Positions 1-8,429 of a DNA stretch of 64,000 nucleotides are shown here, piece after piece. This DNA comes from Variovorax dokdonensis (lineage in GTDB: Bacteria > Pseudomonadota > Gammaproteobacteria > Burkholderiales > Burkholderiaceae_C), in assembly GCF_030316895.1 (NCBI RefSeq), contig NZ_JASZYV010000002.1, forward strand, positions 310,001 to 374,000, in the 5' to 3' direction. The position numbers and the translations under genes were made by a program. The notes below the pieces were generated by a model, which saw only the letters and a program-made list of their open reading frames with translations, was not told where the DNA came from and searched no databases. The number at the start of each line of letters is the position of its first letter. Position 1 is the stretch's first letter.

Positions 1-152
1 TGATCATCCAGGTCGTGGCGGGTCGCAACATCGCCGTGCTGGTAGAGGCGGCAGTTCGCAACTCGATCCTTCAGTTGCGGGGCATCGACACCTATGCCGA
101 CTTCGTCGCCCGGCACCACAAGGCCATGGAGTCGTCCAGGGACGACGACTAG
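1..152 (+). CDS. hprK: HPr kinase/phosphorylase, C-terminal fragment
   Basis: Only the last 49 codons are in the window (reading frame from base 3, stop TAG at 150-152). The tail reads [20 protein letters not shown] and then [15 protein letters not shown], which matches the C-terminal helix region of bacterial HprK, the bifunctional kinase/phosphorylase acting on Ser of HPr in the incomplete betaproteobacterial PTS. Its position just before fur/bamE/dapB fits the gene order I recall from Burkholderiales. The gene is truncated by the window edge, not broken. Confidence 0.85.
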   Translation, partial: IIQVVAGRNIAVLVEAAVRNSILQLRGIDTYADFVARHHKAMESSRDDD

Positions 153-171
153 GCCTGGCGCGTTTGGCGCG

Positions 172-591
172 TCAGCGCTTGGCAGCGCACTCGGCGCAGA
201 TGCCGTAAAGCGACATGGCGTGGTCTTGCAGCACCCAGCCCTTGTCCTTGGTCACCATCTGCTGGCGACGCTCGATCTCGGCGTCATAGAACTCCTCGAC
301 CTTGCCGCATGAGGTGCACACCAGATGGTCGTGGTGCTGGCCTTCGTTGAGCTCATAGACCGCCTTGCCGCTTTCGAAGTGGCTGCGCTCCAGAATGCCC
401 GCCTGCTCGAACTGCGTCAGCACGCGGTAAACCGTCGCCAGTCCGATGTCGGAATGGTCGTTCAGCAGCACGCGGTAGACGTCTTCCGCGGTCATGTGGC
501 GCTGGTTGCCGCTGTGGAAGATCTCGAGAATCTTCAGCCGGGGCAAAGTGGCCTTCAAGCCGGTGCTCTTGAGTTCGTCGATCTTGTCCAT
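172..591 (-). CDS. fur: Ferric uptake regulator Fur
   Basis: 139 aa. It is an iron-responsive repressor acting as a dimer on Fur boxes. The N-terminal winged helix contains [14 protein letters not shown] and the recognition region [16 protein letters not shown]. The C-terminal half carries the metal-binding signature [16 protein letters not shown] and a second CxxC pair near the end (GICAEC). An in-frame TTG at 618 would add nine residues, but it lies inside a good -10 hexamer for this gene, and family proteins begin close to the IDELK segment, so ATG 591 is chosen. It is transcribed divergently from bamE. Normal length for the family. Confidence 0.95.
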   Translation of the reverse strand: MDKIDELKSTGLKATLPRLKILEIFHSGNQRHMTAEDVYRVLLNDHSDIGLATVYRVLTQFEQAGILERSHFESGKAVYELNEGQHHDHLVCTSCGKVEEFYDAEIERRQQMVTKDKGWVLQDHAMSLYGICAECAAKR

Positions 592-677
592 GGTGTTGAC
601 GGCGGTCCTGACCAGCAAATATGGGCAGAAATGCCTGCCGCTACAATGTTCCGATCATATCGCTTGCCTCTTTTTCC
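592..677. promoter_or_regulatory. Divergent fur / bamE promoter region
   Basis: On the minus strand TTGTAG (641-646) and CATATT (618-623) are separated by exactly 17 bases, a good sigma-70 candidate for fur with a start near 611. On the plus strand TACAAT (642-647) is a -10 candidate for bamE; it overlaps the fur -35 on the other strand, so the two promoters would compete for polymerase. I do not see a convincing full Fur box by eye. This is pattern matching only. Confidence 0.5.
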
Positions 678-1250
678 ATGACTGCCAATCAACCCCGCCG
701 ACCCTGGGCGCTCCTGGCGGCGATCGCCGGCAGTGTCGGTCTTGGCGCATGCAGCACCATCGGTGACAGCGCCCGTGGCGCCATGCGCACCATCACGCCG
801 TACAAGGCTGAAGTGGTGCAGGGCAACTTCGTGTCCAAGCAGCAGGTCGATGCGCTTCGCCCCGGCATGACGCGCCAGCAGGTGCGCGAGATTCTCGGCA
901 CGCCGCTGCTGAGCGACGTGTTCCATTCCAACCGCTGGGACTATGTGTTCACGATCCGACGCCAGGGCGTCGCTTCGCAGCAGCGTCACCTGACGGTCTT
1001 CTTCGACGGTGAGCGCATGACGCGCTACGAAGGCGACCCGATGCCCAGCGAGGAGGACTTTGTCGCCACGCTCGATCCGCGCGGCAACAAGGAGCCCAAG
1101 GTGCCCAAGCTCGAAGCCAGCGAGGAAGAGCTCAAGAAGTTCGACCCCAAGCCCAAGGAGGCGGCGGACGCCGCTGCGGCGGCCAACGCTGCAAGTACGC
1201 CTGCGGCGCCCTTGCCGGCCAGCTATCCGCCGCTGGGCACGGGTCGCTGA
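678..1250 (+). CDS. bamE: Outer-membrane assembly lipoprotein BamE (OmlA)
   Basis: 190 aa. BamE is a lipoprotein of the BAM complex that inserts beta-barrel proteins into the outer membrane. The start at ATG 678 gives a typical lipoprotein signal peptide (PWALLAAIAGSVGLGACS) with the lipobox Cys in GACS. The SmpA/OmlA domain follows, including VSKQQVDALRPGMTRQQVRE, ILGTPLLSDVFHSNRWDYVF and LTVFFDGERMTRYEGD. The last 60 or so residues are a charged, Ala/Pro-rich tail beyond the domain, typical of betaproteobacterial members. Divergent from fur and followed by dapB, as in many Burkholderiales. Confidence 0.93.
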   Translation: MTANQPRRPWALLAAIAGSVGLGACSTIGDSARGAMRTITPYKAEVVQGNFVSKQQVDALRPGMTRQQVREILGTPLLSDVFHSNRWDYVFTIRRQGVASQQRHLTVFFDGERMTRYEGDPMPSEEDFVATLDPRGNKEPKVPKLEASEEELKKFDPKPKEAADAAAAANAASTPAAPLPASYPPLGTGR

Positions 1251-1412
1251 GCCGCGGCGGCCCGCCGCGCATCGCTCACGGCCGCCGTTCGCTCATCGCC
1301 GCGTTGGCGAAATGGCCCGGATGCTGGCGCCGGGCGAGTTGACGTTCAAGTCGAAGGGTGATTTGCCAAGCCCTTCGTTGTATTCATTTGATTCGCCCAA
1401 GGAACCTCTGCC

Positions 1413-2243
1413 TTGACTGCTTCTTCCACTTCATCCAATCCGGCACGCCGCATTGCCGTTGCAGGTGCCTCTGGGCGCATGGGCCGCATGCTGATCGAGG
1501 CGGTGCTGGCTGCCGACGATTGCCGCCTGGCCGGCGCATTGGACATCGCCGGCAGCCCCGCGCTGGGGCAGGATGCGGGTGCCCCGCTGGGTGCGACCAC
1601 CGGCGTCCCGATCGTCTCCGACCTGCGCGAAGGCCTGGCCAATTCGCAGGTGCTGATCGACTTCACGCGGCCCGAGGGCACGCTCGCCCACCTGAAAGTG
1701 TGTCGTGAGCTGGGCGTGCAGGCCGTGATCGGGACGACGGGCTTCTCGGACGAGCAGAAGGCGCAGATCGCCGAGATCGCCCGGGACATCGCCATCGTGC
1801 TTGCACCGAACATGAGCGTGGGCGTCAACGTCACGCTCAAGCTGCTCGAGATGGCCGCCAAGGCGATGTCGACGGGCTACGACATCGAGATCGTCGAGGC
1901 GCACCATCGCCACAAGGTGGACGCGCCCTCGGGCACCGCGCTCAAGATGGGCGAGGTGATTGCCCAGGCCCTGGGCCGTGACCTGAAGGATTGCGCCGTG
2001 TATGCCCGAGAGGGCGTGACCGGCGAGCGCGATCCGTCGTCCATCGGCTTCGCCACCATCCGCGGCGGCGACATCGTGGGCGACCACACCGTGCTGTTTG
2101 CGGGAACTGGCGAGCGCATCGAGATCTCGCACAAGTCATCCAACCGCAACGGCTATGCGCAAGGCAGCTTGCGCGCGGCCCGTTTCCTCGCTGGCCACAA
2201 GAGCGGCCTGTTCGACATGTTCGATGTGCTCGGCCTGCGCTAG
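1413..2243 (+). CDS. dapB: 4-hydroxy-tetrahydrodipicolinate reductase
   Basis: 276 aa. DapB catalyses the NAD(P)H-dependent reduction in the diaminopimelate/lysine pathway. The Rossmann nucleotide-binding loop is [13 protein letters not shown], and the catalytic and substrate-binding signature [20 protein letters not shown] is complete, as is [18 protein letters not shown] near the C-terminus. The start is a TTG at 1413, chosen because AAGGAA (1399-1404) lies 8 bases upstream and no ATG is suitably placed. The next gene begins 26 bases after its stop, leaving almost no room for a separate promoter. Confidence 0.95.
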   Translation: MTASSTSSNPARRIAVAGASGRMGRMLIEAVLAADDCRLAGALDIAGSPALGQDAGAPLGATTGVPIVSDLREGLANSQVLIDFTRPEGTLAHLKVCRELGVQAVIGTTGFSDEQKAQIAEIARDIAIVLAPNMSVGVNVTLKLLEMAAKAMSTGYDIEIVEAHHRHKVDAPSGTALKMGEVIAQALGRDLKDCAVYAREGVTGERDPSSIGFATIRGGDIVGDHTVLFAGTGERIEISHKSSNRNGYAQGSLRAARFLAGHKSGLFDMFDVLGLR

Positions 2244-2269
2244 CAAGCCGGTCCGATTCCTCTCCCGTA

Positions 2270-3592
2270 TTGACTGAGCGCCGCCTCCCCCGTCTTCGCC
2301 GTCTTTTCCCGCGCCTGGGCGCCACCTGGCTGACAGCACTGCTGATGGTCACGGTGTCCCTGGTCCTGGGGCCACGGCGAGCGGCGGCGGTCGAGGTCTC
2401 GATCTCCTGCGGCGCAGTGGGACAGGAACTGGCGCAATGCCGCGAGGGCGCCCAGGCCTGGGCGAAGCGCACCGGCCACACCGTCCGTGTGGTCTCTACG
2501 CCCAACTCCGCCAGCGAGCGCCTGGCGCTTTACCAACAACTGCTGGCGGGCGGCAGCACCGCCATCGACGTCTACCAGATCGACGTCGTCTGGCCAGGCA
2601 TCCTGGCGCGGAACCTCGTGGACCTGTCGCCCTTCGTGGGTGACGCACCTGCCGAGCATTTCCCGGCCATCATCCGCAACAACACGGTCGATGGGCGCCT
2701 GGTGGCGCTGCCGTTCTACACCGATGCGGGCGTCCTTTTCTACCGCGCCGATCTTCTGAAAAAGTACGGCCTTCCCGTCCCGCAGACGTGGGACGAGATG
2801 ACCGATGCGGCGCAACGCATCCAGCAGGCCGAACGCAAGGCCGGCGACAGCGGCATGTGGGGCTACGTCTTCCAGGGCCGCGCGTACGAGGGCCTGACCG
2901 TCAATGCCCTGGAATGGATGGACAGCCGGGGCGGCGCCATCGTCGGTCCGGAGGGTAGCGTGAGCGTGGACAGCCCCGCCGCGCGCGATGCGCTCTCGCT
3001 GGCATCGAAGTGGGTGGGCACCATTGCGCCGCCTGGCGTGTTGAACTACGCCGAGGAAGAAGCGCGCGGCCTGTTCCAGTCCGGGCATGCCGTCTTCATG
3101 CGCAACTGGCCTTATGCCTGGGCGCTGGCGCAGGGCGCAGACAGTCCTGTGCGCGGAAAGGTCGGCGTGGCAGCGCTGCCGAGCGGTGATCCCAAGAAGG
3201 GCCCGGCGCGCCACAGCGGCGTGCTCGGCGGGTGGAACCTGGCCGTCTCGCGCCACTCGCGCCACATCCCCGAAGCTGTCGACCTGGCGCTCTATCTCAC
3301 GAGCGCCGCCGAGCAGAAGCGCCGCGCGGTCGCAGCCGCCTACAACCCGACGCGGCCTGCGCTCTACAAGGACGAACAGGTGCTGGCTGCCAATCCGTTC
3401 TTCGGGACGCTCTACCCCAGCTTCGAGTCCGCGGTCGCCCGCCCCTCGCGTGTGACGGGCCGCAAGTACAACCGCGTCTCCAGCGCCGTGGCGAACGCGG
3501 TGCACGGTGTGCTGTCGGGGCGCAATTCCGCAGAGCCGGCACTTGCCGACCTGGCGCATGAGTTGCGCGGGATGAGTCGACATGGCTGGTGA
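2270..3592 (+). CDS. thuE: Trehalose/alpha-glucoside ABC transporter, substrate-binding protein (ThuE-like)
   Basis: About 440 aa from a TTG start at 2270, which supplies a full signal peptide: a basic n-region (RRLPRLRRLFPRLG), a hydrophobic core (ATWLTALLMVTVSLVLG) and probable cleavage after RRAAA. An ATG at 2345 would cut the signal short. The mature protein starts VEVSISCGAVGQELAQC and continues VVSTPNSASERLALYQQLL and DVYQIDVVWPGILARNLVDL. These are hallmarks of the ThuE/LpqY branch of family 1 solute-binding proteins, which bind trehalose and related alpha-glucosides. It overlaps thuF by 11 bases and heads a five-gene uptake operon. The precise ligand cannot be read from sequence; trehalose, maltose, sucrose or glucosylglycerol are possible. 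Confidence 0.85.
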   Translation: MTERRLPRLRRLFPRLGATWLTALLMVTVSLVLGPRRAAAVEVSISCGAVGQELAQCREGAQAWAKRTGHTVRVVSTPNSASERLALYQQLLAGGSTAIDVYQIDVVWPGILARNLVDLSPFVGDAPAEHFPAIIRNNTVDGRLVALPFYTDAGVLFYRADLLKKYGLPVPQTWDEMTDAAQRIQQAERKAGDSGMWGYVFQGRAYEGLTVNALEWMDSRGGAIVGPEGSVSVDSPAARDALSLASKWVGTIAPPGVLNYAEEEARGLFQSGHAVFMRNWPYAWALAQGADSPVRGKVGVAALPSGDPKKGPARHSGVLGGWNLAVSRHSRHIPEAVDLALYLTSAAEQKRRAVAAAYNPTRPALYKDEQVLAANPFFGTLYPSFESAVARPSRVTGRKYNRVSSAVANAVHGVLSGRNSAEPALADLAHELRGMSRHGW

Positions 3593-4520
3593 TCGCGCCA
3601 AAGGGCCTGGCGGCCTTGCGCAACAGCGCGTGCGGGCGGCGTGGACGTTTCTCGCGCCGACGCTCATCGTGCTGGCGCTGGTGGCCGGATGGCCGCTGGC
3701 GCGCACGCTGTGGTTCGGCTTCACCGACGCCGCATTGGACGACCTGGGCGCAGCCCGGTTCATCGGCCTGGCCAACTTCCTCGAACGCGATGGCGGCGAG
3801 TGGTACGGCGTGCTGGCCGATTCCGTGTGGTGGCACGCCGTCTGGCGCACGGTGTGGTTCGCCGCCGTGTCGGTATCGCTCGAGACCGTGCTGGGCCTGG
3901 TGGTGGCGCTGGCGCTCAACGTGCGCTTTCCGCTTCGCGGCGTGGTGCGCGCGGCCATCCTCATTCCCTGGGCCATCCCGACGGTGGTCTCGGCGCGCAT
4001 GTGGGGCTGGATGCTCAACGACCAGTTCGGCATCCTCAACCACATCTTGATGGGGCTGGGGCTGATCGACCACCCCGTGGCGTGGACGGCCGATCCGGAT
4101 CTTGCGATGTGGGCGGTGGTGATGGTCGACGTCTGGAAGGCCACGCCCTTCATGGCGCTGTTGACGCTGGCCGCGCTGCAGATGCTTCCGGGTGACTGCT
4201 ACGAGGCGGCGCGCGTCGACGGCATCCACCCGGTACGCGTGTTCTTCCGCGTCACCTTGCCGCTGATCCGGCCGGCCCTGATGGTGGCGGTGATATTCCG
4301 TGCCCTCGATGCGCTGCGCGTGTTCGACCTGATCTACGTGCTGACCGCCAACTCGCGCGACACGCAGTCGATGTCGGTCTATGCGCGGCAATGGCTGGTC
4401 GACTTCCAGGAGGTGGGCTATGGCTCGGCCGCATCGACGCTGTTGTTCCTCGTGATCGTGCTGCTGACCTGGACGGCTTTGGTGCTCGGCCGAGTCCGGC
4501 TGCAAGGGGAGACGCGATGA
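3582..4520 (+). CDS. thuF: Sugar ABC transporter permease (MalF/ThuF-like)
   Basis: 312 aa inner-membrane permease, about six predicted hydrophobic segments (the first is WTFLAPTLIVLALVAGWPL). The EAA loop that docks to the ATPase is visible as CYEAARVDGIHPVRVFFRVT followed by LPLIRPALMV. It overlaps the end of thuE by 11 bases and its stop overlaps the ATG of thuG (ATGA at 4517-4520), implying translational coupling. It forms the heterodimeric channel with thuG. Confidence 0.9.
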   Translation: MAGDRAKGPGGLAQQRVRAAWTFLAPTLIVLALVAGWPLARTLWFGFTDAALDDLGAARFIGLANFLERDGGEWYGVLADSVWWHAVWRTVWFAAVSVSLETVLGLVVALALNVRFPLRGVVRAAILIPWAIPTVVSARMWGWMLNDQFGILNHILMGLGLIDHPVAWTADPDLAMWAVVMVDVWKATPFMALLTLAALQMLPGDCYEAARVDGIHPVRVFFRVTLPLIRPALMVAVIFRALDALRVFDLIYVLTANSRDTQSMSVYARQWLVDFQEVGYGSAASTLLFLVIVLLTWTALVLGRVRLQGETR

Positions 4521-5380
4521 CGCTCGCCATCCGCAAGCGGCAGCGCCCAGCGTGGCCCGTTCATCTGCGGCGCATCGGCTTCGCGCTGCTGCTGGCGGTC
4601 ATCTTCGTGGTGTCCGTCTTCCCGTTCTACTACGCGCTGGTGTCTTCGCTGCGCAGCGGATCGGAACTGTTCGTGCCCGCGCTGTGGCCCGAGCACTTCG
4701 ACTTGCGCAACTACGAGCAGATCTTCCTGCAGCAGAACTTCGGGCGCAGCATTCTCAATTCGCTGGCGGTAGCGCTGGGCGTGGTGGCGCTTTCCCTGCT
4801 GCTGGGCCTGGGCGCCGCATGGGCACTGGGCCGCGTGCAGTTCAGGGGGCGCGCGCTGCTGCTCATGACGATCCTCGGCGTCTCGATGTTCCCGCAGGTG
4901 GCCGTGCTGTCGGGGATGTTCGAACTGATCAGCGCACTGGGCCTTTACGACACGCTGCCGGGCCTTGGCCTGGCCAACCTGGTGCTCACGCTGCCCTTTA
5001 CCGTGTGGGTGCTGACCACCTTCATGCGCGAGCTGCCGCGCGAACTGGAAGAGGCCGCCTACGTCGATGGCGCCTCGCCCGCGTTGCTGCTGCGCCGCGT
5101 GTTCCTGCCGCTGCTGTGGCCCGCCATGGTGCCCGCCGGACTGCTGGCCTTCATCGTGGCCTGGAACGAGTTTCTTTTTGCGCTGACCTTCGCGCTCTCG
5201 CCCGACGCCCGAACGGTGCCGGTGGCCATCGCGCTGCTTTCGGGCGGCAGCAGCCAGGAGCTGCCGTGGGGGCCGATCATGGCCGCATCGGTGGTGGTGA
5301 CGGTGCCGCTGGTGCTGCTGGTGCTCGTCTTTCAGCGCCGCATCGTCGCCGGCCTCACGGCCGGGGCGGTCAAAGGATGA
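4517..5380 (+). CDS. thuG: Sugar ABC transporter permease (MalG/ThuG-like)
   Basis: 287 aa. The start is ATG 4517, preceded by the Shine-Dalgarno AAGGGGA (4504-4510) and overlapping the thuF stop. The hydrophobic segments are those of a MalG-type permease, beginning IGFALLLAVIFVVSVFPFYY. The EAA loop is LEEAAYVDGASPALLLRRVF with LPLLWPAMVPAGLLAF after it. An in-frame upstream extension exists but lies wholly inside thuF and is not used. Confidence 0.9.
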   Translation: MTLAIRKRQRPAWPVHLRRIGFALLLAVIFVVSVFPFYYALVSSLRSGSELFVPALWPEHFDLRNYEQIFLQQNFGRSILNSLAVALGVVALSLLLGLGAAWALGRVQFRGRALLLMTILGVSMFPQVAVLSGMFELISALGLYDTLPGLGLANLVLTLPFTVWVLTTFMRELPRELEEAAYVDGASPALLLRRVFLPLLWPAMVPAGLLAFIVAWNEFLFALTFALSPDARTVPVAIALLSGGSSQELPWGPIMAASVVVTVPLVLLVLVFQRRIVAGLTAGAVKG

Positions 5381-5385
5381 ATGCA

Positions 5386-7071
5386 ATGACGACTTCGACG
5401 ACATCGAACACGACATCCGTAGCCGAGGAATCGGCCAACGACTGGTGGCAGTCGGGCGTGATCTATCAGGTCTACCCGCGCTCCTTCCTCGACACCAATG
5501 GCGATGGCATCGGCGATCTGGCGGGCATCACCGCCCGTCTTGACCACATCGCCAGCCTCGGCGTCGACGGCATCTGGATCTCGCCCTTCTTCGTCTCGCC
5601 TATGGCCGATTTCGGCTACGACATCGCCGACCACTGCCAAGTGGCGCCCATGTTCGGCACCATGGCCGACTTCGACGAACTGCTCGCCGCAGCGCACGAG
5701 CGCGGCCTGCGGGTGCTGATCGACCTGGTCATCTCGCACACGTCGGAGCGCCACGCCTGGTTTGCGCAAAGCCGCGCCGATCGGCACAACGACAAGGCCG
5801 ACTGGTATGTCTGGGCCGATGCCAGGCCCGATGGCGGCCCGCCGAACAACTGGCTGTCACTCTTCGGCGGCAGCGCCTGGGCCTGGGACACGCGGCGCTG
5901 CCAGTACTACCTGCACAACTTCCTCGCGAGTCAGCCTGACCTGAACTTCCACAACCCCGAGGTGCAGGATGCGGTACTCGGCATCGTGCAGTTCTGGCTC
6001 GATCGGGGCGTGGACGGCTTTCGGCTCGACACCGCCAACTTCTACTTCCACGACCAGCAACTGCGCGACAACCCGCCGCTGGGGGTGGGCGGCCAGACCG
6101 TGGGCGTGCATGTGACCAACCCCTACAGCTACCAGGACCACGTCTACGACAAGTCCAGGCCGGAGAACCTTGTCTTTCTGGAGCGCCTGCGCCGACTCGT
6201 CGACACGCGCCCCGGCACGGCGATGGTGGGCGAAATCGGCCCGGACCGCGATCCGGCCGCCACCACGGCCGCGTACACCTCGCGCGGCAAGCGCCTGCAC
6301 ATGGCCTACGCCTTCAGCCTGCTGGGCGATGCCTTCTCCGCCGCGCATGTTCGCAACGTCGTGGAACGGTTCGAGGCCGCCATCGGCGACGGCTGGCCGA
6401 GCTGGGCCATGTCCAACCACGACGTGACGCGCGTCATTTCCCGTTGGCGGCTGGAACAGCACGCCGATCGCGCCGCACCCATGCTGTTGGCCCTGCTGAT
6501 GTCGCTGCGCGGCACGCCGTGCATCTATCAGGGAGAAGAGCTGGGCCTGGCCGAAGCCGAGATCCCTTTCGAATTGCTGCAGGACCCTTTCGGCCGCCAG
6601 TTCTGGCCGGAGTTTCCCGGGCGCGATGGATGCCGCACGCCCATGCCCTGGACGGCGGATGCAGTCCATGCCGGTTTCAGCTTCGGCACGCCCTGGCTGC
6701 CGGTGCCGCTGGCGCATGCGCAGCGTGCGGTGTCGGTCCAAGAAGCCGACAGCGCCTCGGTGTTGGCGCGCGTGCAGCGCTTCATTGCATGGCGCAAGGG
6801 CCAGCCGGCGCTGCAGCGCGGCAGCATCCGCTTCATGGCCGACGTGCCTGCGCCGCTGCTTTGCCTGGAGCGCCAGGTGCCGGGCCATACGCTGCGCACC
6901 GTCTTCAACCTGGGGCCGGAGCCCATGACCCTGGCGATGGCCGATGCGCCCGCATTCTTGCCGCAGGACGGTCACGGATTTGCCGCGCAGATGCAAGGCG
7001 CGACGCTCGTCGTGCCAGGCTTCGACGCGTGGTTCGCGCGGCGCGACGACAAGGCCGAGGACGTGGCATGA
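5386..7071 (+). CDS. GH13 alpha-glucosidase (cytoplasmic)
   Basis: 561 aa. Hydrolyses alpha-glucosidic bonds of the sugar imported by the neighbouring ABC transporter; no signal peptide, so it acts in the cytoplasm. Conserved GH13 regions are all present: GVIYQVYPRSFLDTNGDGIG at the N-terminus, DLVISHTSERHAWF, the nucleophile Asp in GVDGFRLDTANFYF, the acid/base Glu in MVGEIGPDRDP, and SNHDVTRV. This resembles the oligo-1,6-glucosidase/alpha-glucosidase branch rather than endo-amylases. ATG 5386 is preferred over the ATG at 5377 because the Shine-Dalgarno-like AAAGGA (5372-5377) sits 8 bases before 5386 but overlaps 5377. Its stop overlaps the ATPase start. A paralogue lies at 44791-46443. 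Substrate (trehalose excluded or not) is not determinable by eye. Confidence 0.88.
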   Translation: MTTSTTSNTTSVAEESANDWWQSGVIYQVYPRSFLDTNGDGIGDLAGITARLDHIASLGVDGIWISPFFVSPMADFGYDIADHCQVAPMFGTMADFDELLAAAHERGLRVLIDLVISHTSERHAWFAQSRADRHNDKADWYVWADARPDGGPPNNWLSLFGGSAWAWDTRRCQYYLHNFLASQPDLNFHNPEVQDAVLGIVQFWLDRGVDGFRLDTANFYFHDQQLRDNPPLGVGGQTVGVHVTNPYSYQDHVYDKSRPENLVFLERLRRLVDTRPGTAMVGEIGPDRDPAATTAAYTSRGKRLHMAYAFSLLGDAFSAAHVRNVVERFEAAIGDGWPSWAMSNHDVTRVISRWRLEQHADRAAPMLLALLMSLRGTPCIYQGEELGLAEAEIPFELLQDPFGRQFWPEFPGRDGCRTPMPWTADAVHAGFSFGTPWLPVPLAHAQRAVSVQEADSASVLARVQRFIAWRKGQPALQRGSIRFMADVPAPLLCLERQVPGHTLRTVFNLGPEPMTLAMADAPAFLPQDGHGFAAQMQGATLVVPGFDAWFARRDDKAEDVA

Positions 7072-8189
7072 CGGCGGTCGAGACCAGCGCAACCGCCTCC
7101 GCACAGGCCATCGAGCTGCGCCGAGTTCGCAAGGACTTCGAGGGTCATCCGGTCATCCAGGGCGTCGACCTTCGCATCGAGCCGGGCGAGTTCTGCGTCT
7201 TCGTCGGGCCCTCGGGCTGCGGCAAGTCCACCTTGTTGCGCCTCGTGGCCGGGCTCGAATCGCCCAGCGCCGGCGAGGTGCTCATCGGCGAGCGCGACGT
7301 GACCGAACTCGCGCCACGCGAGCGCGGCGTGGCCATGGTGTTCCAAAGCTACGCCTTGTACCCGCACATGACGGTGCACGAGAACATCGCCTTCGGCCTT
7401 GAAACCGGGCGCGGCCTCGGACGCGCGCAGATCGATGCCAAGGTGCGCGAAGCGGCCGATCGTCTCGAACTCACGCCCTTGCTGAAGCGGCTGCCTCGCC
7501 AACTTTCCGGCGGGCAGCGCCAGCGCGTGGCGATCGGCCGGGCCATCGTGCGCGAGCCCAGCGTGTTCCTGTTCGACGAGCCCTTGTCCAACCTGGACGC
7601 GCAACTGCGCGTGCAGACGCGCCTGGAGATCGCGCGGCTGCACCAGGCCATGAAGACCACGATGGTCTACGTGACGCACGACCAGGTAGAGGCGATGACG
7701 CTGGCCGACCGCATCGTCGTGCTCAACGCTGGACGCATCGAGCAGGTCGGCGCACCCAAGGAGCTCTACCAGCGTCCCCGAAACCTGTTTGTGGCCGGCT
7801 TCATCGGCAGCGCACGCATGAACTTCCTGCCGGTGCGCGTGCTCGACTGCGGCGCCGGCCGCGTGGGTGTGCAACTGCCGGGCGGCGGCGTGATGCATAT
7901 CCCTGCGCAAGGCGAGGGCATCACGCCCGGAGAAACCCTGACCCTGGGCATCCGCCCCGAGCACATTGCCCACGATTTCGGCGACGCCGCCATCGAAGGC
8001 CCCATCGAGGTGGTGGAAGAACTGGGCGAGGACCGGCTGGTCTACCTGCGCTCGCCCGACGGCACCTTGCTGTGCGCCCGCTGGGGCACTGAGCCGCCGC
8101 TCGGCGAAGGCACGACGACGCGCATGTACCTGCTGGCCTCGCGCTGCCACCTCTTCGGCGCCGATGGCGCTGCGCTCGACGCCCCGTAG
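7068..8189 (+). CDS. thuK: Sugar ABC transporter ATPase (ThuK/UgpC/MalK type)
   Basis: 373 aa. It energises uptake through ThuF/ThuG. Walker A is GPSGCGKST, the Q-loop lies in [12 protein letters not shown], the signature is [14 protein letters not shown], Walker B is [11 protein letters not shown] and the H-loop is [11 protein letters not shown]-terminal TOBE/OB regulatory region follows (LGIRPEHI and beyond), as in MalK and UgpC. ATG 7068 overlaps the glucosidase stop (ATGA). It ends the operon; the next gene is 240 bases away. Confidence 0.92.
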   Translation: MTAVETSATASAQAIELRRVRKDFEGHPVIQGVDLRIEPGEFCVFVGPSGCGKSTLLRLVAGLESPSAGEVLIGERDVTELAPRERGVAMVFQSYALYPHMTVHENIAFGLETGRGLGRAQIDAKVREAADRLELTPLLKRLPRQLSGGQRQRVAIGRAIVREPSVFLFDEPLSNLDAQLRVQTRLEIARLHQAMKTTMVYVTHDQVEAMTLADRIVVLNAGRIEQVGAPKELYQRPRNLFVAGFIGSARMNFLPVRVLDCGAGRVGVQLPGGGVMHIPAQGEGITPGETLTLGIRPEHIAHDFGDAAIEGPIEVVEELGEDRLVYLRSPDGTLLCARWGTEPPLGEGTTTRMYLLASRCHLFGADGAALDAP

Positions 8190-8245
8190 CCGCGCCGGGC
8201 GTGACCCTGAGTGCCGATGCCCCCGAATGACCATGGCGCAACAAG

Positions 8246-8259
8246 TTGACCACGGTCAA
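8246..8259. promoter_or_regulatory. Perfect dyad TTGACC-AC-GGTCAA, candidate operator for the NAD-FDH operon
   Basis: In the 240-base gap between thuK and the NAD-linked FDH genes (8190-8429) there is a perfect 6-base inverted repeat with a 2-base spacer. A further TGACC follows at 8260-8264 and another (ATGACCATGG) precedes it, so TGACC half-sites cluster here. I found no convincing -35/-10 pair or sigma-54 element in the gap. An operator function is inferred only from symmetry and position. Confidence 0.35.
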
Positions 8260-8429
8260 TGACCGGCCAGCGCCACATCCATCAGGATCGTCATCGGACC
8301 TATGGTCGGGCATGCATAACCACGTAGCTCATGTGACGTGCGCGCGATCGCAGGCCGCATGAGAATCCCCCTTGGCCGAGAGACAAGCAATACCCCACTG
8401 CCGCGAAGCCTGACCGCATCGCCGATGAC

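Noticed and set aside
2240..4153. A 637-codon minus-strand open frame opposite thuE and thuF.
   Set aside because: It lacks any family motif, is rich in His/Arg/Ala as expected for antisense of GC-rich coding DNA, and lies opposite two well-supported genes.
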